64,000 bases of DNA from Strongylocentrotus droebachiensis (lineage: Eukaryota > Echinodermata > Echinoidea > Camarodonta > Strongylocentrotidae), in NCBI GenBank assembly GCA_035222895.1, contig JAVYIG010000089.1:310001-374000 (forward strand). Reading direction: 5' to 3'. Below the pieces are notes generated by a model, which was not told where the DNA came from, ran no database searches, and was given only the letters and a program-made list of their open reading frames with translations. This document shows, one piece after another, positions 1 to 49,705 of the stretch (position 1 is its first letter; each line of letters begins with the position of its first letter). The translations under genes and the position numbers were made by a program.

Positions 1-351
1 CCCCAGTAAAAACCTGGTCTGAAATAGCCCAGTTAAGATAGGGTTAAGTATACAGAATGATAGAATATAGTAGCCACTAGTATAACAAGATTACATGATG
101 TAAAATGAAGATAATGAATTTAAAGTAAATCAAATTAGTGTAAGTGACCTGACACGTGCTTTGGCAACATTGCACTGGGCATCATTATTATTCCTTAGAT
201 GGTTAGGGTTATGTATAACATTTGGTACATTGCTGAAGTTGGGAATTTGGTAAGTGTAGACAAAATGGACTGCTGAACAATTATCACCAGAGCATGAGCC
301 GTAGGACCTCTTGCTGACATAAAAATGTGATAGATTTCTTTCTTTTTCCCC
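1..351. other. CDC14 intron 11, no feature seen
   Basis: AT-rich intron sequence left of the SINE. Short open frames only, with no coding signal. Confidence 0.6.
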
Positions 352-583
352 CAATATATATAATAATAGCCATTTCTATAGCACCCTCTATCTAGAAATT
401 CTATTCCGAGGCGCACTAATTATTACCTCAGCTTTAGCCTAGCTGCCATTACAACGCTCTAGCATTTCAAGGAACTAATTCCTGCAAGGTACCCATTTAC
501 CTAATCTGGGCCGAGTGTGGCAAATGAAGATTAATGCCTTGCCAAAGGACATTCAAATCAAGTGCTTAAACCACTGGACTACT
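352..583 (-). repeat. tRNA-derived SINE, minus strand
   Basis: Read on the minus strand it starts with a tRNA D-arm-like GTCCAGTGGTTTAAGCACTT. Then come ATGTCCTTTGGCAAGGCATT, CATTTGCCACAC, GGGTACCTTGCAGGAATTAG and GAAATGCTAGAGCG, and an ATT-rich end. The same blocks in the same order occur at 52089-52378. It lies in CDC14 intron 11. Confidence 0.75.
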
Positions 584-633
584 TCTACATGATATATAAA
601 ATAATGATATATGAAATAAAATGTGATTCTTAC

Positions 634-38909
<38,276 letters not shown>

Positions 38910-40458
38910 GATACCAGTTTCCAATTTCTGTGTTATTCCTTTTTCTTTTTTTTACACGCCACCAGATGGGAAATCGTTAGGTTTTTCTGCTTGAATTTCA
39001 GTCTTGATGTTGTTGGTTGCTCGAAATTTTTTAGTCGGTTGCACGCAAAGTTCACACACTCAATTTACACACACAGAACACAGTGCAAGCAATTGGCCCC
39101 GTTCGTCCAGTCACAACACCAATTCATTCATATGATGCGGATATGACTGCGGTAGATCTTGGCTCGTTTCCCGTGCAATTCTGGCGACGAACAAGGTTCA
39201 AAAGGGTCCCGATTTGAGATAGCAAGGTCTTTATTGCTCTTGTGACACCTGAAATTTCCGGTAGCTAAGATGTTAAGCCACCTAAATCCTTGGCAATGAG
39301 TTCCGAAGTGGTCCACAAGTTATGTTTCCTTCATTTTAGTTGCGATTATGTGTTTTGATACGTACTGCTACCTGTTCTACTGATCAGCCATGTTTGAAGA
39401 TTGAGGGTAATATGTGACGTCACACTCACATGTAGGCGATTTAGCCAATGGGAAACTTGGATACCAAACTTGTGTAGTGATATGCTAATTAGAGAGCTCG
39501 ACAACATAACAAACCACACTGAATGGCATTATGACATATATATTGCAGTAATATAATACTTTACATCATTGCGTGCTTAATTTCACCATAATTACTCGAT
39601 TGTTGAGAAAAAGATTAACTTTCAACCCTTCTGTAGAGATCTATACTAGGCTGTACAAATGTATTAAAATTACGCAGAGATTAACAAAATAATTTTGGTC
39701 GGCATAAACCACGTAGATCTAAACTAAAGCAATGCCGGAAATCAGAAACGCCCCATATACGATTAAGAAATTTGGGTGAAGCCGAGATATAAACTCAGAT
39801 TTGATAATTGGACGATAAATAATGAAGTCTGCATTTCACTTTATAATAGGGGGCTTCTTTAAATTAGGTTTTGTAAATAGTAAAATCAAATACTAGTAGA
39901 CAGATATAATCAATAATTTATGACATTATGGATTATTAATAGACTTGAAAGTTCCCGTAATACTTTTGTGAAACATTTCTGCATTACAGAAATAGGATTT
40001 GAAGTTTAAGCATAGTAATCTTCATGTAAATAATTATTGTGTATATCAGGAACAGTGGCTGGCATAAGACCCAGCGTTTGGCTATTATTAGTCTCACTGT
40101 ATAGGACTAATAAAAAAGTTGGGAGAGTATAATATATTCTCCAAACAAGTTGATTGATACAAAGCGAACATTAACGAAGAAGAATGATAATAATAACAAC
40201 AACAGCAGCAATATTAATAATATCAACAATAATCATCTTTAACAATTCGGTAAGATGGACAACAGAACAATGAAGGATAAAATGAAAATCTTAAAGTAAA
40301 AAAACACACCTAAAGTCAGTAATTTAGACAAACTAGAAAATGTTTACAGGGATATAAGAAAATATATTAACAACAACTTTATCGTTTTTAAGAAAACAAA
40401 AATAGACATTTCTTAATCATTGATTGTTCCACTGCCACTGACTGACATGATAATTAAT
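38910..40458. other. CDC14 5' flank
   Basis: Includes the presumed 5' UTR and promoter side (to about 39480). From there to 40458 is AT-rich DNA with (AAT)n-like and CAACAGCAG stretches near 40188-40215. No other gene. Confidence 0.6.
39400..39460 (-). promoter_or_regulatory. Candidate CDC14 promoter elements: CRE and CCAAT box
   Basis: A perfect TGACGTCA sits at about 39415-39422, followed about 20 bases on by GCCAATGGG. They lie about 500 bases upstream of the CDC14 ATG. CCAAT (NF-Y) boxes and CRE/ATF sites often sit together in promoters of cell-cycle genes. No TATA box is evident. The transcription start is unknown. Confidence 0.35.
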
Positions 40459-40592
40459 GGGGACCCCACCGGGAAATAAGCTCTCGAGCTTTCGTGGGTT
40501 ATCCTGTTCAAGCTGACTTAATTTTGATCTTTTATTATTGTATATTGTTGTACGTTGGAAGCTTGGCGAATAAAAATCAATCATTCAATCAA
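40459..40592 (+). mobile_element. LINE 3'-end fragment (same family as 40980-44082)
   Basis: GGACCCCACCGGGAAATAAG, CTCTCGAGCTTTCGTG, ATCCTGTTCAAGCTGACTTA and a tail of AATCAATCATTCAATCAAA match 43949-44082. It is a 5'-truncated insertion that kept only the 3' UTR, typical of target-primed reverse transcription. Confidence 0.8.
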
Positions 40593-41626
40593 ATGTTTTT
40601 AATAAGCGAGAGATGGCGTGATTTCAATGCACTGAACTTTATACAACACTACGTAATGTAGAGATCAGTTCAACGAAGCATTTGACTGACTATAATGTAT
40701 TAAACAAAAGATGACGCTAAACCACTTTTAAGGGCATCTCTCTTGCGAACCTAGTACATGTTCATTAATTTATGCCTGCCTATTATATGACCTACTCGAT
40801 ATAAGGTGGCTCTTTTTTTTAAATTTAATTTTGTAGATAAGAAAAATTTAGACACTATACTACCAAATATAACAACTGTAAAACAAAATTGTTATATTTC
40901 TGTTCCTGAAAAACAAGATTTGTTTTATTCTGCTTCTTATTTGGTGTGCTTTTTTGAAGACTGCCACACCTTTCAGTTTTGCTCATAGGGGACGTTCATC
41001 TTAATCTAAAGTTGTTTTCAATAGAAACAGAACAATTAGAGAAGCAGAACAGTGACAGTTTAAGCGAAACTATAGTATACAGAAAATTGAGGAAAAGAGC
41101 AAAAGATGAGACGCTCTATAAAAGATACAGAGTATTCAGAAATATGGTCCAAAGAGAGGTGAAAAAGGCTAAACTCGATTACTTACAAAACAAGATAGAA
41201 GAAAATAAACAAGATTCGAAAAAAAATTGGCAGAATCTAAAAAGCTTAGGATTGAAAAATAAGAAGCGAAAAGAACAAGAATCTGTCATTAAAATTGATG
41301 GAGAATTATGTCATGATAAGATGGCCATCGCTGATGAATTCAATTCTCATTTCACAAATGTGGCTGCCAAATTAGTAGACAAACTCCCCCCTTCCAAAGA
41401 CTTTTTTCAGCGCAGACAATGATTGTATTCGTGAGTTGTACGAAAGAAAAGGTGTACGTGAAAACAGCTTCGAGTTATTACCAATCAGTGAACAATTTCA
41501 GGCGCGGATCTACGGGGGGGGTTTAGGGGGTTTAAACCCCCCCCTTGGGCGGCCCCCCAAAAAAAAAAAAAAAAAAAAAAAGGGAAAAAAAAGAGAAAAA
41601 AAAGAAAAAAAGAAAGAAAAAAGAAC

Positions 41627-41707
41627 GCACGCTGGAGAGAAACCCTTTCAAGTGCAAATATTGTGAGAAGATATTCAACTCATCTGGTAACTTAACCAAA
41701 CACATGA
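41627..41707 (+). pseudogene. C2H2 zinc-finger fragment
   Basis: One frame reads THAGEKPF (the usual TGEKPF linker). One base shift later comes FKCKYCEKIFNSSGNLTKHM: Cys-X2-Cys-X12-His with the usual hydrophobic positions. The second His is missing and a frameshift separates linker and finger. It is a fragment of a zinc-finger gene exon, not a functional gene. Confidence 0.6.
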
Positions 41708-41730
41708 TAACTCTGGATATAACTGTGTAT

Positions 41731-42079
41731 TTAACTGTTACTTGATTTAAAAAGACGTTATCATGCACTGCTTTTTATGGTCTCCATTGTGTTAATAGAT
41801 GCCAGGAAAACATCACTTACGGGGTTCAAATAAACACCCCCCAAAAAATCGGCTCGCCGCTTCGCGGCTCGTACGTGGACGATGCTCCGCATCGTCATTA
41901 TTTTATTTAACTGTTACTTGATTTAAAAAGACGTTATCATGCACTGCTTTTTATGGTCTCCATTGTGTTAATAGATGCCAGGAAAACATCACTTACGGGG
42001 TTCAAATAAACACCCACAAAAAAATCGGCTCGCCGCTTCGCGGCTCGTGGACGATGCTCCGCATCGTCATTATTTTGGT
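41731..42079 (+). repeat. Two tandem copies of a 176-base unit
   Basis: TTAACTGTTACTTGATTTAA starts at 41731 and again at 41907. The copies differ at a few positions only. Each ends in two hairpins: GCCGCTTCGCGGC and ACGATGCTCCGCATCGT. Confidence 0.85.
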
Positions 42080-44082
42080 CAAACCCCCCCCTTAGCAAAA
42101 AGCTAGATCCGCCCCTGAATTTGTTTTCAAAGTAAGTTGAATGTATCAAAAAGTACTGGGTTAGACTTGATTCCAGCTAAATTTCTAAAAGATGGTGCGA
42201 AGGTTTTATTAAAGCCTCTAAGTTACTTAATGAACCTATCTATCTTGACGAGTACTTTTCCAGAGGATATGAAAATAGCAAAAGTGACTCCATTTTATAA
42301 AAAGAAAGATAAAACTGATGTTAGCAACTATAGACCTATTAGTGTTTTAAGCGTAGCATCAAAGATTCTAGAAAAATCGGTCTGTGTTCAAATTGAAAGA
42401 TACTTCAAAGAAAATGATATAATTTATGAATTTCAATCTGGTTTTCGACATGATTATTCGACTGAAACATGTCTAATTCATTTGACTGATTATTTGATGA
42501 GAGAAACTTCCCAAGGGCGCTTTGTTGGTATGGTGCTCCTTGATCTGCAAAAAGCTTTTGATACAGTTAATCATTGCGTCTTATTGAAGAAGTTACAAAT
42601 AATGGGTTTTGATAAGGCAAGTTTAGATTGGTTCAGATCCTACTCATCTAATCGACACCAAGTAGTGGCCATTCATGATATTTGTTCCAAACTAATGCTT
42701 ATAACATGCAATGTTCCTCAGGGAAGCATTTTAGGCCCAATTTTTTTTTTTTTAAATGTGTATTTGTATAAAAGACTTCAAACTATTATTGTACGCAGAT
42801 GACAGCGTACTACTCTATTCAAATCCTGATCCTAAATATATTGAGGAAAAGCTTAGTGAACAGTAATGTTGTCTACGTGTGTCGATTGGATGACTGATAA
42901 TAAGCTTTCTTTACACTTGGGAAAAACAGAAAGCATTTTATTTTGTTCTAAAAGTAGTTCTAAAAAGTCCTTTGAATTCAAAGTGACACACAATAATCAA
43001 GCAATCAAGAGAAAAGAGTCTGTGAAGTATTTAGGCATTGAGTTGGCTAGCGCAATTTCATTTTCATCTTTAGTAGAATCAGTTGTAAAAAAAGCAAATT
43101 ATCGTCTGAAATTTTTGTACAGATATCAAAGTTGTATGGATTTAAAAGCAAGACGTTCACTCTGTTTTGCTCTTATTCAATGTTTATTTGACTATGCTAA
43201 CCCTGCATGGTATAGTAACATAAAAAAGTCAGATCAAAAGAAGTTGAAGATTATACAGAACAAAATGGTGAGATTTATCAACTGTTCTGGTCCAAGAACT
43301 CATGTTGGCTACAGCGAACTTTCTAAAGCTGGTTTTCTTGAAGTCGACCAAAGATCAAAACAACTCGTATTCATCACGTGCATAAAATATATCATACTAG
43401 GTCGAATCATTATATTCGATCCAACTTCGATCTTGTTACTGACGTACATGATTATAATTAAATACAAGAAATAGCCGATTCAACTTTAACTTACCAGAAA
43501 GAGTAGGTAGTATTGGAAATTCGTTTCATTACAATGCCATAAAACATTGGAATTCCCTTCCCAATGGTGTAAAGGAAATAGAAAACTATGCTCACTTTAA
43601 GAGGAAATTAAAGGAATACATAATACTTGACAGTCAGAGAAGAAAAGTGAATGACATGTTACATGATTATAATTGTTATTCTTCTGTCGTTTCATACTTT
43701 TTCATGTTGTATATACTTATGTTTTCGTACGTTATAGAAATTTTATAAATTCATCATTATTTTCCTCTTCTTCCTTCTCCTCTTTTTCTTCTTCTCCTTC
43801 TTCTTTTTCTTCTTGTACTCAATATCAGTTCTATCATCAGTTTAATTTTGTTATAATTATTATTATCTTTAATAAGTAGTTATTTTAATTTTCTTATCTG
43901 TCTGTAAATATTACTATTTTAACTTATTAATTTTATACATGTCTGTAAGGGACCCCACTGGAAATAAGCTCTCGAGCTTTCGTGAATTATCCTGTTCAAG
44001 CTGACTTATTTTTTATCTGTTATTATTGTATATTGTTGTATGTTGGAAGCTTGTCGATTAAAAATCAATCAATCAATCAAAC

Positions 44083-46251
44083 ATTAGGGAGTTTTGGATT
44101 ATCGAAGTTTTAATCAATCAAACAAAAAATGGAAACTCAGTGTTGTATCTTGCGCGGTTAATTTGTTGTCCTTGCTCTGGCATTAAAATATCTTAAATTT
44201 AAATTTACTCTCGAGAAAATATTTATCAACATGCCCCCTAGATAGTCTTCACAGCTCCTGTGTGAACAAAATACAATTTTTGCTTTATCAGCAACTCAGA
44301 AAATTGATGCAATTTTCTGTACATGACAAAGCAAATGGGAAAGAGATGACTTTGCAAAATACATGACGGTATTGCCCATTTTTGTTTGATTGAATATAAC
44401 TCCATAAAACTTTCTTATTTTGGACCGATCTGTTCGCTCTCACTTTCTGCTTTTATGTTTAAATGTGGTAGACTTACCCCTTAGGAAACAGTTTTTTATG
44501 ATCAACTTACGTAAACGCGACAACTAGGTTTTGGAATCACCAAAGGGTAATATAAATACAATGACATCATCATCATTTTAAAAAATAAAATAAAGTTGCG
44601 TTAGGGCAGAGAAACTGCAACAACAACAACGAAATAAAAGAAGGGGGCGTTAAACTCAAAAAAGGAAGAAAAAGAAAGCGGAATACTAGAAAATTTAGCT
44701 TGGTTAAAATGAATAACTTAATAATGAAAAATAAAGTTTCGAAACTCAAGTTCGATTAATTATAGCTGTCTGATCATGGCATGATCATCGATTTAATTAT
44801 TATCATTAGAAAACGTGTTCATTCTTCTTAAAAAATAATACTATATTTATTCTGATTTTGCTACCATGGAGTGAGAAAGACATATAAGGGGCAGGGTCGA
44901 AAGTTTGAAGTTTCCAAATGAATAGGTAAACACTGGTATTGTTAATCGGGGCACTCTTCTTTCTTTCACATAAGAGAGTGGGGCTATTGCTGCCAACTGG
45001 TCTCCCATGAAAGCCAAATTCTAAAGAACATAAAATTGAATTTCATGCGCTATGTCAGACAAGATTCGCTATTGTTTATTCATCACTTTTCTGAAGCATC
45101 ATGATAAGGTTATCAACTAACTGTTGGACCTAGAAAGAATCCAAATAACTAATGAAATTCACGAAGACATAAAATATCCTTTGAGGGATATATCTAAAAT
45201 TTCAGGAGCTCTAGCATATCAATTATTTGTAAAAAATCAAGGTTTTGTGATTCATTTTAGTTGTAGTACTTGATTGACTGCCGGATTGACTGATTGTAGG
45301 CCTTCTGCACTTGATACAAATAGATTTCAATAACGTGTACAAATATGCGTCATTAAACAAGAGATGGCGCTATACCAAATATTAGGTTGACAACAAAATT
45401 GTTCGCATTCGACTCACTGTAATGTTTAAAACAAGATGGCGCTATATCACTTGGATGACACATCATGCATGCATGATCGAACCTTGACTTGTTAGCTGCC
45501 AAATCATATGCCAGTTTTTAATTATCTACTCAATGATACAGAACAAGAAAACCAAATAAGAATGGAGATACTATGCAAGAAAACCAAATAAAAACAACTG
45601 CAGTAACGTCAAGCAGAAATATATATATTTTCAATGTATTTACAAAGTGTTGGTATGGTCATCATGAATTTGGTTCAATTGAACATATTCGAAGCATATA
45701 TTTACAATATTCAATGATCGTTGTCGCGGTTAAAATCGAGTCTAAAGTGATGAAATTGTAAATAATAAAGCCTGCAAGTACAAAACTTTTTACAAGCTAC
45801 ACATTCATTATACAAGTGCATGCTCCCCTTTCGGGTGCTCCTCATTTTCACAGTTTAATTGAATTGGCTTCACTCAATGTTCATGCATTTTTAAAATGAA
45901 ATGTAGGTAGTGGCATGCTGAACCGCGACTACCAACTTTGAAGTTCAGTCGATCATATTTTAGGTTATTGCGCGTTGCCAATCATAAAATGTTAACTCTT
46001 AGGAAAAAAAATGTTTGTAAGGTATTAATTTCTAATTTTGCCTTAATTTATTAAAAATAAATATAATAAAATATAATAAAAATTAAACTTAAATGAATGC
46101 TTCTTAAGATTTTTGTTTATTTCACGGAAATGTTCTTATTACTAAGACTAAAATTGGCAACATCCAAAACCAACCTGAAAATAATCGACAAAGTTCAACA
46201 TGTGCAGCCTAGTCTAATTTCAGCTTCAATATTTATTTTTATGTTAGCAGC
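44083..46251. other. Intergenic DNA between the LINE and CMSS1
   Basis: AT-rich. ACAAGAGATGGCGCTATA-like blocks occur at about 45357 and 45430, with a relative at about 40695-40720 on the other side of the LINE. The MITE fragment at 45640 is the only other repeat. The CMSS1 promoter must be here, but no clear motif is seen. Confidence 0.6.
45640..45771 (+). repeat. Fragment of the MITE family at 15242
   Basis: Shares TCATGAATTTGGTTCAA, CATTGTCGCGGT-type sequence, TCTAAAGTGATGAAATTGTA and AATAATAAA with 15255-15380. Lies between the LINE and CMSS1. Confidence 0.6.
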
Positions 46252-46327
46252 ATGGCAGACGATCTTGGAGACGAGTACTGGTTGGATGGTGACAAAACTG
46301 GAGGACAGGGCGATATAGAACCAGATG
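46252..46327 (+). CDS. CMSS1: CMSS1 exon 1
   Basis: MADDLGDEYWLDGDKTGG through EPD, plus one base. The ATG is chosen because the first eight residues match human CMSS1. Donor G|GTACGT. Confidence 0.92.
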
Positions 46328-49300
46328 GTACGTTTGCACGGCATAATGACGTATTCACAGTGTTCATATCAATGCATATTAATCTAATTTCTGTGATTGT
46401 AAGCACATTTACTCTCAGACATTGGGCTGCATGAATTTAGTGCAGTCCCACATCGTTTAGAAATATGTTGGTGGAACATAAAATTGGGTGTAATGTAAGC
46501 GACCAATGCAATGATATTTGATAATGATATACTATTAGGTTTAACAATGTTATCATTTGAAACAATAATCGGGTCTTAATCTTTTGGTGTTATCATGAAA
46601 TAGGAAACTACTATTTGCTCTGCACAGTAGCGTTCATTGTGTCACGCGCAATCAATTGGTCTCTTTTTCCCCCCATTCCAGGCTCCACTCCACTCCAGCA
46701 AAGCATAGAGAGAGATCTAGAGAGTCATTGCTAATGCATATTGTCCAGTCTCCTCACTCAACACACAACTCAGTCACAACCGTGTGCATTCTGACGAACA
46801 AGTGGTTCCCAAAACCACGATATGATCAATCTTTTTATAGATTCAGCAAAATTCAATTGTTAAAAAGATATGATTGATTCTGTTTAAATATAGAAGAAGA
46901 AGAATTCCTACAACTTACAAAGTATCCATTTTCTTCACCAGGATGGCGGGTGGCAGATGTTGTTCAAAGTAATAACTAATTCATGACTATTCTGATTTCG
47001 TACTATATCATGATTAATTTCTCAATCACAGTCCCTCCTGGAGTCAAACATGGACAGAAAAAAGCCTCAACTTTGAGGAAGGAAAACGAGCAACTAAAGA
47101 AGAAGAGGAAGCAACCCCCTAACTCGGAAGAACAAGAGAACAAAGAACAAGCAAAGAAAGCAAAGAAGAAGAAAAAGAAGGTGCGTTCATGAAAATAGAC
47201 ATAGCAGTAACACTCAGATAGTTGGCTTGGGACAACCATTCAAATATTTTTATTCAAGTAGGTACCACTGATTGGAACAAGATACTCACTCAGAGTCACT
47301 CTTGAGTAGGCCTAATATTTATCCGAATGAAGTGGATAGTAATTGAAACATATATTTAATATTTAAATATTATGCAAGAAATACGTTTTCACAGAAAATA
47401 AACAGGATGAAATGACTATAAAGTGATAATTCTCAGAAAAAACTGTAGAGGTCCAAGAAAATTGAATAAATGCCATATAGAATTTTTAAACACATATTTT
47501 AGGCACTTGCCAGAATTTTTGCGAAGTTCATTTGTGAGAAAAATTGTATTTTGTTGATTTTTGTCAGTTTAATCGTTAATTTTCCCATGACTTTGAACTA
47601 TTTAAATAGTGTACTTAGAGTCTATTTCTTTCTTAATTCCAACAGAAAAATTTGACCACTCATTTAGCATCAGTAGGTGACCAGCCAGGAACCAAAGATG
47701 ACCTGCAAGTATCCATGGCAACATACTACCATGATGACTTATCAACCGTTGAGATGGAAGAACTTATTCTTGATGGTATGTATATCTGGAAGAATGAAAG
47801 GAAACTCTGCTTCTTTAAATTCTTCAGATAAATCAATACTAAGAAGACGTATTATAAGAATAGGTTAAACATTCCATAGTAATTGATAGTTGTCTTTTTC
47901 GGTCAACTGAATATTTCCACTTCAATTGATTTTAGTTACATACCAGGTTGTCTGTTCTAGTCTCTTTCGGTTGCCCCTAGAACTTTTAAAATTTAATAAT
48001 TACAAGCCTTGCATACAGTTGTTAGTTCATGATTAAATACTAAAGTTTTCAGAAGAAATTCTGCAGATGATGTGATTTCCCGAAAGGACAATTCTGACAA
48101 TTTTTCTTTGAAAACAAAGGAGAAATTTGATGAGAGAAAGCTTGGCAGACATGATGAGACATCCCATATATCCATGGCATCATATATTTTTGTCCTTACT
48201 TGCCCATCCAGACGACTGCTTCATAGCGCCCAATTATAACAAGGATCCGATATCGGACTACCTCTCAAGGAATATACCCACATGGACGGACCTGGTTGAT
48301 GAACACAAGAAGAAGGAGAAGACCTCAAACCATTCTAGCATTGTTCTACTTCTAACGTCTAGCGCAAAAAGGGCAGTAGACCTGAATAGAGATACGCAGG
48401 TGTTCAAGGGAACTTGTGTCGCGGCGAAGCTTTTTGCCAAGCACTTAAAGGTAAGTGGATATTTGTTATTTAGTTTTGAGGCAGGCTTATAGCCAGGAGA
48501 GCTGCTTTCTTGGTACATGAAAGATGCCCATCTCTTCTTGAAGATGCCATATACAGTCAAACCTTATTTAGTGACCACCTGTCTACAAAGACCACCTGTC
48601 TACACAGGCCACATTTGTTGTTTCCCTTGAAAATGGTTTCTCATGGAGGAACCTGTCTACAAAGGCCACTTTTTGTGTTTCCCTTGAGCGGTCGCTATAG
48701 ACAGGTTTGACTGCATATATTTTTAAAAATTTCAATATCATTTAAGATGCTCTCTTTCTTGTTGCATCTATTTTTCAATAAGATCACCCCAATTGTGAAG
48801 GCCAGGCTGAAAGTCTGTTAGTAGGGATGGTTTACTGGAAAACCAGAAACACATGCATGCTTAAAACGGTTAATGTTGCAAGTGGTGTGGACTTATGAAA
48901 GTCCTATTTTACATAATAATCAAAAATTGGAAGGAAGTACTTTCTGAACTCTATGCTTAGCAGAAGGCTTTCTTTTTTTGGATAGAAATATGCCCTTGAA
49001 AAATAGAAATGAGGTACCTTGTACACTATCTGTCATAAAAAAAAAGTATTTTAATACCTTAAATCACCTTCATGACATTTTAGTTTGAATTATAACACCC
49101 CACACATTTTCAAAACCAAGATATTGCACCTGTAACACTAGGGTTTACAATGATCACAACCCATATTTCCTCTTGATGTAAATGAAGGTTGCCACTTTTT
49201 CAGGCTTCTGATAGATTTTAAACCTCTGATACATTTCTGTCTCGAGCTTTTTCGGGCTTCATGCTTTTCAGAAAGTACAGGGCTCCAATATGCTTGGTTC

Positions 49301-49705
49301 ACTTTTCAGGCGAATTATGTTACCCAATTATGTAAAAAAATTATGTAAAACCAATTATGTAAAACCAAATGGTATCCCCTGTTATGAAAAATTAGCGATC
49401 CTCTACTAGTCAATTAATGTATCCAATTACTCTCACAATTTCAGATCAGCGAGCAAGAGAAATACCTGAGCAGTCACAGAGTCCAGTTTGCGGTAGCGAC
49501 GCCTCACAGAGTCTCTAGCCTTCTCGAATCTGGATCATTTACCATGGACGATATGAAGTATGCCATACTGGATTGGAACTGGCGCGATGCTAAGCTCAGG
49601 AGGTTTGTGGATATCCCTGAACTGAAGAAAGACCTCTTTGATTTGTTGAGGAAACATTTAGTACCGGCAGCCAACAAGGGACAACTCAGCTTTGGACTGT
49701 TTTAA
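46252..49705 (+). CDS. CMSS1: CMSS1 (Cms1 ribosomal small subunit homolog), complete, 5 exons
   Basis: Exons 46252-46327, 47032-47180, 47646-47775, 48212-48450 and 49445-49705 join in one frame to 284 residues, close to the about 279 of the human protein. It starts MADDLGDEYW (human starts MADDLGDEWW). A lysine-rich stretch follows at about residues 45-75, then the conserved core with LLLTSSAKRAVDL, AKLFAKHLK, VATPHRVSSLLESG and LDWNWRDAKLRRFVDIPEL, and the C-terminus is LSFGLF. Yeast Cms1 associates with the U3-containing 90S pre-ribosome; the family has a helicase-like fold without the helicase catalytic motifs, and the basic region fits a nucleolar location. All four introns are GT-AG with consistent phases (1, 0, 1, 0). 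Intron 4 carries a small pogo-like element. The gene is divergent from CDC14. Confidence 0.95.
47032..47180 (+). CDS. CMSS1: CMSS1 exon 2 (lysine-rich)
   Basis: Val26 then 49 codons: PPGVKHGQKKASTLRKENEQ followed by a run of Lys and Glu ending KKKKKK. Acceptor TCACAG, donor AAG|GTGCGT. The basic composition fits nucleolar targeting. Confidence 0.9.
47646..47775 (+). CDS. CMSS1: CMSS1 exon 3
   Basis: Residues 76-118 plus one base (NLTTHLASVGDQPGTKDDLQ ... MEELILD). Acceptor TTCCAACAG, donor G|GTATGT. Confidence 0.9.
48212..48450 (+). CDS. CMSS1: CMSS1 exon 4 (core)
   Basis: Asp119 then 79 codons. Contains SIVLLLTSSAKRAVDLNRD and CVAAKLFAKHLK, the most conserved part of the family. Acceptor GCCCATCCAG, donor AAG|GTAAGT. 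Confidence 0.95.
48554..48713. mobile_element. Pogo-like MITE in CMSS1 intron 4
   Basis: TA|CAGTCAAACC at the left and GACAGGTTTGACTG at the right, with CTGTCTACAAAGGCCAC repeats inside. It is the same family as the CDC14 intron copies. Confidence 0.75.
49445..49705 (+). CDS. CMSS1: CMSS1 exon 5 and stop
   Basis: Residues 199-284 and TAA. VATPHRVSSLLESG and ILDWNWRDAKLRR are diagnostic of CMSS1; it ends FGLF-stop. Acceptor CACAATTTCAG. Confidence 0.95.
   Translation: MSEQEKYLSSHRVQFAVATPHRVSSLLESGSFTMDDMKYAILDWNWRDAKLRRFVDIPELKKDLFDLLRKHLVPAANKGQLSFGLF

Larger units (their letters stand above)
41499..42117. mobile_element. Inverted-repeat element inserted in the LINE, carrying a C2H2 zinc-finger fragment
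   Basis: Left CAGGCGCGGATCTACGGGGG; the right end reads CTAGATCCGCCCCTG, an inverted match. AATTT flanks both sides (41494-41498, 42118-42122). Inside are G/C and A tracts, the zinc-finger fragment (41627-41707) and two tandem copies of a 176-base unit (41731-41906, 41907-42079). Ends resemble those of hAT-like elements, but the 5-base duplication does not fit hAT, so the superfamily is open. Confidence 0.7.
40979..43640 (+). pseudogene. LINE ORF2-like reverse transcriptase, inactive
   Basis: Open stretches 40979-41422, 42137-42802 and 42866-43474 belong to one protein broken by an insertion, a frameshift at the T run near 42740 (which moves YADD out of frame) and a stop near 42865. Another frame change near 43474 separates the C-terminal WNSLP block (43500-43640). 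It cannot encode an active enzyme. Confidence 0.85.
40980..44082 (+). mobile_element. Non-LTR retrotransposon (LINE), 5'-truncated and broken
   Basis: Carries, in order: the linker before the RT (YRKLRKRAKDETLYKRY ... FNSHFTNVAAKL), the RT domain (NYRPISVLSVASKILEK, FQSGFR, LLDLQKAFDTVNH, VPQGSILGP, YADD in a shifted frame), the post-RT region (FDYANPAWYSN) and the C-terminal HWNSLPNGVKEIENYAHFK. The 3' UTR ends in ATCA repeats. The layout is that of the Jockey/CR1/L2 group; the clade is not settled. The endonuclease part is missing or unrecognisable. It is interrupted by the element at 41499-42117. Confidence 0.88.

Noticed and set aside
39128-39316. 62-codon minus-strand frame upstream of CDC14
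   Set aside because: Lies in the presumed 5' UTR or promoter, has no known relative and no splice link to exon 1.
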